A DNA stretch of 64,000 bases from Vandiemenella viatica (GCA_031002005.1 CM061914.1:15176148-15240147), one strand, 5' to 3'. Counted from the first letter of the stretch, positions 11,277 through 22,832 are shown. The notes: generated by a model not told the origin, from the letters alone. Numbers and translations: made by a program.

Positions 11277-12930
11277 ATGAAGAAAAGAGGTATGAACATT
11301 AAAACTGCCAATGGGAAACCTCTTTTAAGCTCAGAAGATAGAGCTAACCGATGGAAGGAATACATTGAGAAACTGTATGATGGGGACGACTTGAACAATA
11401 GTGTATTGGAAAAGGAAAGCAAGGTCGACATTGATGACTTAGGAAATCCTGTTTTGAGGACAGAATTTAATAAAGCTCTGAATGACTTGAAAGCAAATAA
11501 GGCAGTTGGAATTGATGAGATCCCTGCAGAACTTCTTAAATCTCTAGGAGAGGAAGGAATCGAAAGATTATTCAAGCTGATATCAAAAAGTTATGAAACA
11601 GGAGAAATTCCAACTGATTTTAAAAAAATTTCATCTTCACACTTCCAAAGAAAGCACTTGCCGACATATGTGAGAATTATCGAACCATTAGTCTAACATC
11701 ACATGCTTCAAAATTACTGACCACAATAATATACAGAAGAATGGAAAGGGTAGTAGAAGAAATAGTAGGTGAAGATCAGTTTGGGTTTAGGAAAAATCGC
11801 GATACAAGGGAAGCAATTCTGTCTTTAAGATTAATACTTGAAGGGCGGATCAAGAAAAACAAAGATACTTTTATGGCATTTGTTGATTTAGAAAAAGCTT
11901 TTGATAATGTTAGGTGGGACAAGATGTTCAAAATTTTAAAGAAGTCAGGTCTAAAGCATAGAGATTGAAGAATACTCTATAAACTATATAAGAATCAAAT
12001 TGCTATAATAAAAGTAGAGAATGACGAGAGACATGCATCAGTTAAAAAGGGTGTGAGACAATGTTGTAGTCTATCCCCGTTAATATTCAACTTGTATGTA
12101 GAAGAAGCAATTAAGAAAGGCAAAGAAAAATTTCCATGTGGCATAAGTTTTCAGGGAGCAAAAATCAGTATGCTACGATTTGCTGATGCTTGTTAGCAGA
12201 GAGGGCTGAGGATATTGAGAAGTTACTGAATGGCATGAATAAAATACTGAAGGAGGATTTTGGACTGAATATAAATCAAAGCAAAACAAAAGTGATGAAA
12301 TGTAGCAGAAATGATACCAATACTGGTATAAAAATAGGATCGGATGCAATAGGAGAAATAAGTTAATTCTGTTACTTGGGAAGTAAAATTACAACCGATG
12401 GCCGAAGCAGGAATGATGTTAAAAACAGAATAGCACTAGCAAAAAGAGCCTTCATGAAAAAGAGAAACCTTTTAGCTTCAAATATTGGTCTAAGAATTAG
12501 AAAGAACTTTTTATAACTCTTTGTGTGGTGTACAGCACTTTACGGTAGCGAAACATGGACTTTAGGAATACCGGAAATAAAGAAAATTGAAGCATTTGAA
12601 TTGTGGTGCTACAGAAGAATGCTGAAAAGTAAGTGGATAGACAAAGTAAGAAATGAACGAGTTTTGGAAATGATGGGTGAGAAAAGAAGTTTGTGGAAGA
12701 AGCTTACAGAAAGATGAGACAGGCTGGTAGGTCATATTTTGAGACATGGTGGATTGGTTAATTTGTTAGTGGAGGGAACAGTCGAAGGTAAGAACTGTAG
12801 AGGAAGACAGAGATTAGAATATATGAAACAGATAATTGAGGACGTGGGCTGTAATGGGTATGTAGAAATGAAAAGGTTAGCACAGGATAGGAAAGGATGG
12901 AGGATTGCATCAAACCAGTCGAAAGACTAA
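11277..12930 (+). pseudogene. RTE reverse transcriptase remnants (copy A)
   Basis: Pieces at 11277-11696, 11741-11968, 12523-12717 and 12739-12930 follow the order of copy C's RT: NKAVGIDEIPAELLK, then QFGFRKNRDTREAI, VDLEKAFDNVRWDKM, then the C-terminal TALYGSETWTL and EKRSLWKKLTER blocks. At the catalytic box (about 12176-12200) the DNA reads FAD followed by a deletion of about ten bases relative to copy C, so the second catalytic Asp is lost. There are stops at 11968 and 12515-12516 and frameshifts near 11630 and 12190. The last frame ends in a normal stop at about 12928-12930, which marks the family's true C-terminus. Confidence 0.8.
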
Positions 12931-12960
12931 CGACAGCAAAAAAATAAAAAATAAAAATCA

Positions 12961-13380
12961 ATACCATAGCGCCACAATCTGATGATGGATTTTTATAGAA
13001 CTCGGCAAAACAATTCGAAAATAAATAAAAAAATTTTTTTTTTTTTTTGTTATCTCGCTTGGTTTTCTAGATGTCAAAAATCAGTTATAGGTATAGTTCC
13101 TTATGCTTTTGATGGCGTTTCTTCTGGACCAGACTGTATTTCAACCTAACAACAACCACTAGGATGAAAATAAAACACCTTTAGAGCATTTCCACCATGT
13201 AGATATAGTGGTTTTGGTGATTTTTTTTCTGGTCAATGCCGGATTTCACTCGAATCTCCCCACTTTTGAGATTATCTCTAGAACTAAGCAAGATACAAAA
13301 AATTTTTAGTCTTTGCTTTCAATTTGTCTCATCGAGTTACATAAGAATCCATCATCAATTTGCGGCGCCACGGTAATCGT
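12961..13380. repeat. Fold-back (MITE-like) element
   Basis: The left arm 12961-13080 (ATACCATAGCGCCACAATCT, then GATGATGGATTTTTAT) is matched by the complement of 13268-13380 (ending in GCGGCGCCACGGTAAT). Shared blocks include TGATGATGGATT, AACTCG, AAAAATTTTTTGTATCT-type DNA and GCTTGGTTTTCTAGA / GCTTAGTTCTAGAGAT. The central loop is about 190 bp. It begins directly after the A-rich tail of RTE copy A, so it may have inserted at that tail. No coding capacity. Confidence 0.75.
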
Positions 13381-13877
13381 AGAATCTCTATTTTTAATAA
13401 CATATAAATACATACCTAATCTATGAGTAATAACACGTATTTTTTTCTAATGGCTTTTATACAACTACCCACATTTCGAACCATTTTCCTTCACGGTATT
13501 TTAGAACAGAAATAGTGATATTGAAATGTAGTATAAACTTCTGTAATGATGTATCTCTGGTGGTAATGAAAAATATTAACTTTTTTATATTAATTTAACT
13601 TAGCTAAAAAATTTAGGACTGCACGTTAACCGTAATGCCGCAAATTTATATCGATATGTAATAGTTAACACAGCTGAAATTATGAGCACTAAGTATAAAC
13701 TTTTGATGGGACTTTATATGTAAACTTCGGCTGGGATTACATAGCTAAGTATAAGCTTTGGTGAGAATGTAGCTATGGACATAACCAAACATTATTTCTG
13801 TAATATTTAACTTAGCTAAAAAAAGTAAATTTTAGCGGCCATCTACAGATATTCAAAGCCAAGTGGCTGGCAGCCAC
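13381..13877. other. AT-rich spacer without recognised gene
   Basis: No coding signal. AACTTAGCTAAAAAA occurs at about 13599 and 13809, and AGTATAAACTT-type strings recur, which hints at an old unrecognised repeat. Confidence 0.45.
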
Positions 13878-13900
13878 TGACTGTTCCCTCCACCAGCAAA

Positions 13901-14838
13901 TTAACTAATCCAGCGTCTCAAAATACGACATACCACTCTGTCTCTTCTTTCGGTAAGCTTCTTCCACAAACTTCTTTTCTCACCCATTATATACAAAACT
14001 CGTTCATTTCTTACTTTGTCTATCCACTTAATTTTCAGCATTCTTCTGTAACACCACGTTTCAAATGCTTCAATTTTCTTTATTTCCGGTATTCCTAAAG
14101 TCCATGTTTCGCTACCGTAAAGTGCTGTGCTCCACACAAAGAGTTTTAAAAAGTTCTTTCTAATTCGTAGATCAATATTTGAAACTAAAAAGTTTCTCTT
14201 TTTCATGAAGGCTCTTTTTGCTAGTGCTATTCTGCTTTTAACATCATTCCTGCTTCGGCCATCGGTTGTAATTTTACTTCCCAAGTAACAGAATTCACTT
14301 ATTTCTCCTATTGCATCCGATCCTATTTTTATACCAGTATTGGTATCATTTCTGCTACATTTCATCACTTTTGTTTTGCTTTGATTTATATTCAGTACAA
14401 AATCTTCCTTCAGTATTTTGTTCATGCCATTCAGTAATTTCTCAATGTCCTCAGCCCTTTCTGCTAACAAGACAATGTCATCAGAAAATCGTAGCATACT
14501 GATTTTTTCTCCCTGAAAACTTATGCCACATGGAAATTTTTCTTTTACTTTCTTTATTGCTGCCTCTACATACAAGTTGAATATTAACGGGGATAGACTA
14601 CAACCTTGTCTCACGTCCTTTTTAACTGATGCTTGTCTCTCATGATTATTACAGCCACTTGATTCTTATATTGTTTATAAAGTATTCTTCTATCTCGAAA
14701 GTTTAGACCTGACTTCTTTAAAATTTTGAACATCTTGTCCGACCTAACATTATCAAAAGCTTTTTCTAAATCAACAAATTCCAAAAAAGTATCTTTGTTT
14801 TTCTTGATCCGCCCTTCAAGTATTAATCTTAAAGCCAT
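13901..14838 (-). pseudogene. RTE reverse transcriptase remnant (copy B)
   Basis: Frames 14838-14611 (VDLEKAFDNVRSDKMF) and 14614-13901 (MRQGCSLSPLIFNLYVE, then LRFSDDIVLLAE, SEFCYLGSKITTDG, TALYGSETWTLG and EKRSLWKKLTERRDR) read as one RT with a single-base disruption near 14612. The catalytic box is F-S-D-D, so both Asp residues remain. N-terminal RT blocks are visible in broken form at 15060-15290. The frame ends at 13901, about 70 residues short of the C-terminus seen in copies A and C, because the copy is truncated at 13878. Confidence 0.8.
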
Positions 14839-15467
14839 ACTTGCTTCCCTTGTACCGCGATTGTTGCCAAACCCAAACTGATCTTCACCTACTTTGTCTT
14901 CTACTATTCTTCTGTATATTATTCTGGTCAGTAATCTAATTTTGATGTTAGACTAATAGTGCGATAATTCTCACATTTGTTGGCTTGTGCTTTCTTCGGA
15001 AGTGTGAAGATGATATTTTTAATAGAATCAGTTGGAATTTTTCCTGTTTAATAACTTTTTGATATCAGCTTGAATAATCTTTCGAATCCATCAGCCTTAT
15101 TTGCTTTCAAGGCATTCAAAGCTCTATTAAATACTGTCCTCAAAACAGGATCTCTTAAGTCATCAGTGTTGACATCACCTTCCTTTTCCATTACGCTATT
15201 GTTCAAATCGTCCCCATCATACAGTTTCTCAATGTATTCCTACCATCGGTTAACTCTATCATCTGAGCTTTAATGTTTACACCTCTTTTCTTCATTACTT
15301 CAAAATTCTGGTTGATCTTTTCTTTTGTACTTCTTCACACTTTTCTTGTAGCCATTTGCCTTTGCTTTTTTGCATTTCCTGTTTATTTGATTTCCAGATT
15401 GCATGTATTATTCTCTTCCTGCTTCATCGTGAGCATTTTTATACCTTCTCCTCTGATCCATCAGTTC

Positions 15468-16215
15468 CTAAATTTCTTCTGTGATCCAAGGTTTTCGGGC
15501 AGCTTGTTCCCTAAAGCCTAATGTTTCTTTACCAGATTTCATTATTTCGGTCTTTAATGGATTCCATTCGTCCTCGGATGAGCTCCTTTCAGAGTTACTA
15601 CTTAGACCTAAGTCAACCATTTCTGCAAATTTTTCTCTCGTGCTAGATTGTTTCAGTTTATTCACTTGCAGTCTGTTCTGCTTATACAGCTTTCTTATCC
15701 GCTTGAATCAAATTATGGTCAGAGTCTATGTCTGCTCCTGGGTACACTTTACAGTCTAGAACTTGATTCCTGAATCTCTGTTTGACCATGAAATAATCTA
15801 GCTGATATCTACCTGTATCCCCAGGACATTTCCAGGAGTATATCCTTCTTGCATGGTTCTTATACAGTGTGTTTGTCACAACTGGCTTATATCTTTCACA
15901 AAATTCTAACAATCTGCTTCCTCGCTCATTTCTTTCTCCTAGACCAAACCTTCCTACAGTATTCTCCTCTTTTCCTTCTCCCACTATTGCAGTCCAATCA
16001 CCCATGATTATTAGATTTTCCTCTCCCTCCACATATTGAAATAATTCTTCAATTTCGGTGTTCATTTTCTCTATTTCTTCACCATCTTCCTGTGACGTTG
16101 GTATATACACTTGTACTAATTTGGTTGGGAGGGGCTTAGTTTCTAACCTCATCAAAATAATCCTGTCACTAAACAGTTCATAATAACTCACCCGTTTCTC
16201 TACTCTCTTATTCAT
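15468..16215 (-). pseudogene. RTE endonuclease remnant (copy B)
   Basis: The minus-strand frame 16215-15682 begins inside the endonuclease (NKRVEKRVSYYE) and carries LVQVYIPTSQEDGEE, NLIIMGDWTAIVGEG, GRYQLDYFMVKQRF and DSDHNLI, the last with the catalytic Asp-His intact. In the GDWNA block the Asn is Thr (GDWTA), a change at a conserved position. A frameshift near 15680 leads to 15665-15468, the linker with STREKFAEMVDLGL. Upstream residues lie on the far side of copy C at 19623-19934. Confidence 0.78.
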
Positions 16216-16323
16216 TACAAATCCTACACCAGTGACTCCATTGACAGCTTGTGTGCTAATTATCCACTGTTCCCCAAAACAGAAATCCTTGCGTCCTTCT
16301 ATTTAATCTCGCTAATCCCAACA

Positions 16324-19300
16324 AGGGGTGTAAGGGTTTGGGAGAGACTAGTGTAGTCTTTTCCAACCAAATGTCAACCTCTCCTTCACGTGGTGCATCC
16401 TGTTTGCATGGACGAGGCTCTGGCGACTGAAAGATTCCCGGTATAAGGAGTCGCCCACTGCTTGCCAACGGCCTCCGAAAGGAGGGTGGAAGAGCGGGGA
16501 GCGGTTCAGGGCACCCTCTTGTCCTTGGGGTTGGAAACGCCTCCTAAAGGCGGATGAATCAGAAATGATCAACGGCATGGGGATGCAGAAGGCAACGGGA
16601 AACCACTGCATTAAAGACCCAAAGGGTATCCCGAGGACATGTAATCCTCTCAAATTACATATATCATGATGGCTTCTTCCTGGGTAAAATATTCCGGAGG
16701 TAAAATAGTCCCCCAATCGGATTTCCGGGTGGGGACTGCTCAGGGAGGAGTCATCAGAATGGATAGAAACATTCTACGAGTCGGAGCGTGGAATGTTAGA
16801 AGTCTGAATAGGGCAGGTAGGTTAGAAAACTTAAAAAGGGAGATGGAACAACTTAAGTTAGATGTTGTTGGGATTATTGAGATTAAATGGAAGGACGCAC
16901 AGGATTTCTGGTCTGGGGAACACAGGATAATTAGCACACAAGCTGTCAATGGAGTCACTGGTGTAGGATTTGTAATGAACAAGAAAGTAGGGAAACGAGT
17001 GAGTTATTATGAACAATTTAGTGACAGGATTATTTTGATGAGGTTAGAAAGTAAGCCCGTCCCAAGCACATTAGTACAAGTATATATGCCAACGTCACAG
17101 GAAGATGATGAAGAAATAGAAAAAATATACGCTGAAATTGAAGAATTAATCCAATATGTGAAAGGGGAGGAAAATCTAATAATCATGGGTAATTGGAATG
17201 CAATGGTGGGAGAAGGAAAAGAGGGCATACTGTAGGAAGTTTTGGTCTAGGAGAAAGAAATGAGCGAGGAAGCAGGTTGCTAGAATTTTGTGAAAGATAT
17301 AAGTTAGTAGTGGCGAACACACTGTTTAAGAACCATGCAAGAATAATATACACAAGGAAACGTCCTGGGGATACAGGCAGATATCAGCTAGATTATATCA
17401 TGGTCAAACAGAGATTCAGGAATCAGGTTCTAGACTTTAAAGCGTACCCAGGAGCAGACATAGACTCGGAACATAATTTGATAGTAATGAAGCGCAGGCT
17501 GAAATTAAAGCGAATAAGAAAGCAGAATAAGCATAACAGACTGGAAGTGAATAAACTGAAACAATCTAGCACAAGAGAAAAATTTGCAGAAATGGTAGAC
17601 TTAGGTCTAAGAATTAACTGTGCAACGAGCTCAACCGAGGACGAATGGAATGCATTAAAGACCGAAATAATGAAAGCTGGCAAAGAAACCTTAGGCTTTA
17701 TGGAACAAGCTGCCCGAAAATCTTGGATCACAGAAGAAATTTTGCAGCTGATGGATCAGAGAAGAAGGTACAAACATGCTCAGGATGAAGCAGGAAGAGA
17801 GCAGTACAGACAATTTAGAAATCAAATAATAGGAAATGCAAAATAGCAAAAGAAAAATTGCTACAAGAAAAGTGTGAAGAAGTAGAAAAGGAAATGGTCA
17901 TAGGATAAGTAGATGTTGCATATAGAAACATCAAACAGAATTTTGGAGAAATGAAGAAAAGAGGTATGAACATTAAAACTGCCAATGGGAAACCTCTTTT
18001 AAGCTCAGAAGATAGAGCTAACCGATGGAAGGAATACATTGAGAAACTGTATGATGGGGACGACTTGAACAATAGTGTATTGGAAAAGGAAAGCAAGGTC
18101 GACATTGATGACTTAGGAAATCCTGTTTTGAGGACAGAATTTAATAAAGCTCTGAATGACTTGAAAGCAAATAAGGCAGTTGGAATTGATGAGATCCCTG
18201 CAGAACTTCTTAAATCTCTAGGAGAGGAAGGAATCGAAAGATTATTCAAGCTGATTTCAAAAAGTTATGAAACAGGAGAAATTCCAACTGATTTTAATAA
18301 AAATATCATCTTCACACTTCCAAAGAAAACACAAGCCGACCTAACATCACATGCTTCAAAATTACTGACCAGAATAATTTACAGAAGGATGGAAACGGTA
18401 ATAGAAAAGGTAGTAGGTGAAGATCAGTTTGGGTTTAGGAAAAATCGCGGTACAAGGGAAGCAATTCTGTCTTTAAGATTAATACTTGAAGGGCGGATCA
18501 AGAAAAACAAAGATACTTTTGTGGCATTTGTTGATTTAGAAAAAACTTTTGATAATGTTAGGTGGGACAAGATGTTCAAAATTTTAAAGAAGTCAGGTCT
18601 AAAGTATCGAGATAGAAGAGTACTCTATAAACTATATAAGAATCAAGTGGCTGTAATAAAAGTAGAGAATCACGAGAGACATGCATCAGTTAAAAAGGGT
18701 GTGAGACAAGGTTGTAGTCTATCCCCGTTAATATTCAACTTGTATGTTGAAGAAGCAATGAAGAAAGTCAATGAAAAATTTCCATGTGGCATAAGTTTTC
18801 AGGGCGAAAAAATCAGTATGCTACGATTTGCTGACGACATTGTATTATTAGCAGAGACGGCTGAGGATATTGAGAAGTTATTGAATGGCATGAACAAAAT
18901 ACTGAAGGAAGATTTTGGACTGAATATAAATCAAAGTAAAACAAAAGTGATGAAATGTAGCAGAAATGACACCAATACTAGCAGATTAAATATAAAATTA
19001 GGATCTGATGCAATAGGAGAAGTGAGTGAGTTCTGTTACTTGGGAAGCAAAATTACAACCGATGGCCGAAGCAGGAATGATGTTAAAAGCAGAATAGCAC
19101 TAGCAAAAAGAGCCTTCATGAAAAGGAGAAACCTTTTAGTTTCAAATATTGATCTAGGAATTAGAAAGAACTTCTAAAAACTCTATGTGTGGAGCACAGC
19201 ACTTTACGGTAGCGAAACATGGACTTTACGAATACCGGAAAGAAAGAAACTTGAAGCATTTGAAATGTGGTGCTACAGAAGAATGTTGAAAATTAGGTGG

Positions 19301-19593
19301 ATAGGCAAAGTAAGAAATGAACGAGTTTTGGAAATGATGGGTGAGAAAAGAAGTTTATGGAAGAAGCTTACAGGAAGAAGAGACAGGCTGGTAGGTCATA
19401 TTTTGAGACATGCTGGATTGGTTAATTTGTTAGTGGAGGGAACAGTTGAAGGTAAGAACTGTAGAGGTAGACAGAGATTAGAATATATGAAGCAGATAAT
19501 TGAGGACGTGGGTTGTAAGGGGTATGTAGAAATGAAGAGGTTAGCACAGGATAGGAAGGGATGGAGGATTGCATCAAACCAGTCTGACGACAA

Positions 19594-19622
<29 letters not shown>
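16324..19622 (+). mobile_element. RTE-like LINE, copy C, full length, inserted into copy B
   Basis: It begins AGGGGTGTAAGGG at 16324 and ends in about 30 A residues at 19594-19624. It is flanked by a 10-bp target duplication with one mismatch: AATCCCAACA at 16314-16323 and AATCCCCACA at 19623-19632. Removing it restores the sequence of the minus-strand RTE copy B, so one RTE inserted into another in opposite orientation. Structure: leader (16324-16665), endonuclease, linker, RT and C-terminal region running straight into the poly(A), as expected for RTE elements with minimal 3' UTRs. It is the best-preserved RTE copy here but still has frameshifts near 17220, 17846-17951 and 19177. Confidence 0.9.
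16666..17846 (+). pseudogene. RTE AP endonuclease and linker (copy C)
   Basis: Frame 16666-17235 starts MASSWVKYSGGK and shows RVGAWNVRSLNRAG (catalytic Asn), IIEIKWKD (the usual E-T-K-W Glu retained), GVGFVMNKKVGKRV and VQVYMPTSQEDD. A frameshift near 17220 then switches to 17193-17846, which has GRYQLDYIMVKQRF and SEHNLIVMKRR (the D of S-D-H is Glu), and ends in a basic linker at TAG 17844-17846. The GDWNA block reads GNWNA at about 17190, losing the conserved Asp. The domain would nick the target strand. This copy carries three changes at conserved catalytic positions in addition to the frameshift. Confidence 0.82.
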
Positions 19623-19628
<6 letters not shown>

Positions 19629-19645
19629 CACATCATCTAACTTAA
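17951..19645 (+). pseudogene. RTE reverse transcriptase and C-terminal region (copy C)
   Basis: Frame 17951-19177 (408 residues) holds NKAVGIDEIPAELLK, DQFGFRKNRGTREAI, AFVDLEKTFDNVRWD (A to T at the KAF block), VKKGVRQGCSLSPLIFNLYVEE and LRFADDIVLLAET, the intact catalytic box near residue 297. It ends at a TAA at 19175-19177, where relatives read FLKLFVW. The remainder (19187-19645) has TALYGSETWTLR, EKRSLWKKLTGRRDRLVGHILRH and CRGRQRLEYMKQI, then reads into the poly(A) without a stop. The block between the RT fingers is shortened relative to copy A near 18330. One premature stop and the lost normal stop are the main defects. Confidence 0.85.
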
Positions 19646-19972
19646 GTCGGTCCATCTCCCTTTTTAGGTTTTCTAATCTACCTGCCCTATTCAGACTTCT
19701 AAAATTCCATGCTCCGACTCGTAGAATGTTTCTATCCATTCTGATGATTCCTCCCTGAGCAGTCCCCACCCGGAGATCCGATTGGGGGACTATTTTACCT
19801 CCGGAATATTTTACCCAGGAAGAAGCCATCATAATAATGTAATCCACATTTAGGGTCCGTTTCCAGCCCCAAGGGTAAGAGGGTACCCTGGACCACTCCC
19901 CACTCTCTGCCCTTCTTTCGGAGGCCGTAGGCAAGCAGTGGGTGACTCCTTATACCGGGAATCATTCAAGTT
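19623..19972 (-). mobile_element. 5' segment of RTE copy B
   Basis: The complement of the RTE leader and first endonuclease residues: MASSWVKYSGGKIVPQSD, then DRNILRVGAWNFRSLNRAG (the catalytic Asn of W-N-V-R retained, V to F), ending at DDVG where copy C begins. The other side of the same element starts at 16323. The leader is cut at 19972 by the CR1-like insertion and resumes at 21234. Confidence 0.85.
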
Positions 19973-21233
19973 TTATTAGACTTCAAAAAAGCTTTCGACA
20001 CTGTGCCTCACACTAGGTTACTTAGGAAACTTCGCGGTTACGGTATATCTAGACAAATATGTGATTGGGTTGCAGAATTTTTGAAGGACAGAACACAGTG
20101 TGTAGTTCTCGACGGTGAGCGTTCATCACTTGCCGAAGTGAAGTCCGGGGTTCCCCAAGGAAGCGTGATAGGGCCTCTGTTGTTTCTCATATACATTAAT
20201 GATTTGTGCGACATAATAAGGGGAATGAAAAGATTATTTGCCGATGATGCTATTATTTATCGTGAAATCACAACCCAGGACGACTGCGCTTTGTTACAAG
20301 ACGATATTATGAAAATAATTGCGTGGTGTAAAGATTGGCAGTTGGAGTTAAACGCTAAAAAGTGCCAAGTCATGCGTGTAAGTAAAAAGGTGACACCATT
20401 TAGCTTTGAATATACAATTAATGGCACTGTCCTTAGAACGGTAGATTCCGCTAAATACCTAGGGGTAACGATTCGTAATAATTTGTCGTGGAATGAGCAT
20501 ATCGAGAATGTAATTGGGAAAGCAAATCGTATGCTTTGATTTCTAGGTCGTAATTTAAAACAATGCACTCCGGAAGTTAAATCGATTGCGTACAAGTCAC
20601 TAGTGAGGCCTCACTTGGAATATTGTTGCTCTGTATGGGGTCCCCATCAAAAGGGATTAATGGAGGCATTAGAGATGGTCTAAAGAAGAGCCGCCCGATT
20701 CGTGACAGGTATATATAGTTGGAGGGAAAGCGTAAGTGCCATGTTGAAGGAGTTAGGTTGGGAAGACCTGGAGCACCGAAGGCGTTGCTCTCGACGGAAG
20801 CTAATTGAAAAATTCTCGACTGACGTATTTCGGAATGACAGCAAACAAATATTGCTACCAGCAACATTCATATCTCGGAATGACCGCGAAAATAAGATAA
20901 GAGAAATCAGGGCCAGAACCGATTCATTTCTCTACTCATTTTTTCCACGAGCGATTAGGGAATGGAATAGAATGGATTTACCGGGCGAGTAAACACAAAA
21001 TCGGACAGGAGTAGCTTCCGATAAAGCACTCCGGCCATCCTGATCTGGGTTTTCCATGGTTTCCCTAGATCGCTCCAGGCGAATGCTGGGATGGTTCCTC
21101 ACAATAGCCCATGGGCGCCACCTGCCATATCCCGTATATCCCTTCCAAACCATTACCTTTCCTGATAGGTGCAATGCACCCTCCGCCAAACACTTTTAGT
21201 GAATCGCGGAGTAATTGTAATAGTAATAGTAAT
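19973..21233 (+). mobile_element. 5'-truncated CR1-like LINE (same family as 1-3940)
   Basis: It starts inside the RT at LLDFKKAFDTVPH and runs to the end of ORF2 (stop at 20990-20992). The 3' UTR contains GGCGAATGCTGGGATGG, and the tail ends in TAATAG repeats (21212-21233). It lies within the leader of RTE copy B: GGGAATCATTCA on the left and CGGCAGAGCCTCG on the right are adjacent in intact RTE copies. No clear target duplication is seen, which is common for CR1-type insertions. The microsatellite-like tail is also typical. It shows the 3' end that copy 1 lacks in this window. Confidence 0.88.
20003..20992 (+). pseudogene. Reverse transcriptase C-terminal half of CR1-like LINE
   Basis: A single frame from 20003 to 20992, broken by TGA at 20537-20539 and TAA at 20681-20683 but with no frameshift. 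It carries SGVPQGSVIGPLLFLIYINDL, the catalytic RLFADDAIIYRE, YLGVTIRNNLSWNEH, LVRPHLEYCCSVWGPHQKG and the terminal SFFPRAIREWNRMDLP block. It is highly similar to the minus-strand RT at 1-1107. It lacks the fingers of the RT and the endonuclease, so it could not act even without the stops. Confidence 0.87.
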
Positions 21234-21246
21234 CGGCAGAGCCTCG

Positions 21247-21918
21247 TGTAACGTAACCTTATCGTTACCTTTTATTTCTGTAGAGAACACATGTGAGTGT
21301 TACTTTATCATACTTTTAAATTAATACTTTTACTTATATTTTCTGCTCCAGACCAGTACATAAGGATTTCCTTAATCCCTCTTTGTCCCTTGCTGGTTTT
21401 ATTTCGATACTCACGCTGTAAATCAAATTATTATTAATCATATTCTTATCATATAAACTTTAAATCAACTCCTTTGTCTATATCTATTTTTCAATATCAA
21501 ATAAAACACTTTCTACTTATCTAATAATTCCTATATTTTTCATTAAACAAGACATTTATCATTTCCAAAGTCACATTCCTTTATCTTTATCAAAACCCTA
21601 AACCTTCTGCCCTCAGGCTAATATTTTCCTCTTCTTAATCCCGCCAGGATTCTTGTGGCTTCTCCATCGAGCCATTCTATTTCATCTTTTCTCTTAAATC
21701 ATATTCATTCCAAAACCAACACGTCCTCTTCCTTTCAAATCTTTTCTTCAACCCTATTTCGACTGTTCTTTATTTTCCAGAGATCTCATTATATTCATCT
21801 TGACGTACTTTGACCTTGGAAATTAAAATTCAGAGTTAGTATATACAATTACAATTGTTAAATAAAAAAAATATTTAATAATGTCAAAATGACAAAATGA
21901 GAGGTTGTGTACCTCACA
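21247..21918 (-). repeat. 3' LTR of LTR element 1
   Basis: It matches 26486-27149 along its whole length with roughly 97% identity by eye. Differences are scattered, for example near 21258-21266, 21441, 21490, 21560 and 21640, and there is a small length change near 21895. It begins at the CTCG target duplication. Confidence 0.9.
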
Positions 21919-21934
21919 CATGCCCCCCACATTA
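21919..21934 (-). promoter_or_regulatory. Polypurine tract of LTR element 1
   Basis: In element sense AATGTGGGGGGCATG lies directly before the 3' LTR TGTGAGG. A similar tract, AAAGTTGGGGGCA, precedes the 3' LTR of LTR element 2, which suggests the two families are related. Confidence 0.65.
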
Positions 21935-22832
21935 CCTATTGGTGAACAAAGAATTTATGATTTGACCAATACGGAATGTCACCATTTATTACTATATAAA
22001 GGAAACCAAACAAAAAATCAAACAAAAAAAATGATCCTCATCTTCCTTTCAAATCTTTAAACTTACGCTTTTTTACATTCGGTCGTTCATATTATAAATC
22101 CAACCCTCATTTCTTCCTTGTTTTCCAATTTATTGTATCTTGTTCTGCCTTTTCGCACACATCAAATAATTCCCTTATCTTCTCGAGTTTACTTTGAAAA
22201 TCATTGTAGTCTTCTTTGGTATTAATGTCAACTTCGGTTATTCCAACATTAGATTCTTCAATATTCTCCTCTTCTATAATTTCATTATTTTCGTCTTCAT
22301 CAGTGAGTGTCTTCTTATTGCTATCCTCTTGTTCGGTATTAATCTCATCACCATCATATTCTTCTCCTTCTTCTTCTTCTTCCTCATCTTCACTATCATC
22401 ATCCTCTTCTCCTTCTTCTTCCTCTTCATCATCATCATTATCTGACTTCTTATTGTGGTTTTCTTCTTCTTCTGTATCAGTTTCTTTATTATCAACTTCT
22501 TCTTTTATCTCAATTTGCTCTTGTTTTTCGTTATCTAGTTCTTTATCACTCTCTTCTTTATTTATATCATCTCGATCGGCTGCTCCCAACACTTGTGTTA
22601 TTCCTAGTGTTGCAAACTGAAAAAAAAAATTTTTTTCAGCTTTGTGAAAAAAAACATGAAAAAAACCTAGCACCCGTGTTTTTTTTCTAATTTTTTTTCA
22701 GAAAACAATATATTTGATAAAATATAGTTTTATTTAAGGAACTTCCATTTTGCAAGTGTGTTTTAAGTCTTACTGAATCATATAATGTCTCACATAATGA
22801 TTCATAAGTGTATCTATATAGGTAACGTAATT

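Larger units (their letters stand above)
10034..12950 (+). mobile_element. RTE-like LINE, copy A
   Basis: It starts with the family 5' sequence GTGTAAGGGTTTCGG and the conserved leader containing GGCAACGGGAAACCACT, both shared with copy C at 16324. It ends with ASNQS-K-D-stop followed by an A-rich tail near 12940-12960. The very short 3' UTR and the endonuclease/RT type fit the RTE clade, whose endonuclease is often annotated as craniofacial-development-protein-2-like. Compared with copy C it lacks about 380 bp: GTAAAAT at 10410 jumps to the sequence that in C lies at 17086. This removes the N-terminal half of the endonuclease. Many stops and shifts follow, so it is a dead copy. Confidence 0.85.

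Noticed and set aside
13878..19622. Twin-priming inversion of a single RTE insertion to explain the head-to-head copies
   Set aside because: The two copies overlap in content, and copy C has its own 10-bp target duplication and poly(A). A separate insertion explains the arrangement better.
22194..22620. Plus-strand Ser-rich frames over the acidic region
   Set aside because: They are shadows of the minus-strand Asp/Glu-rich frame created by its repetitive codons.
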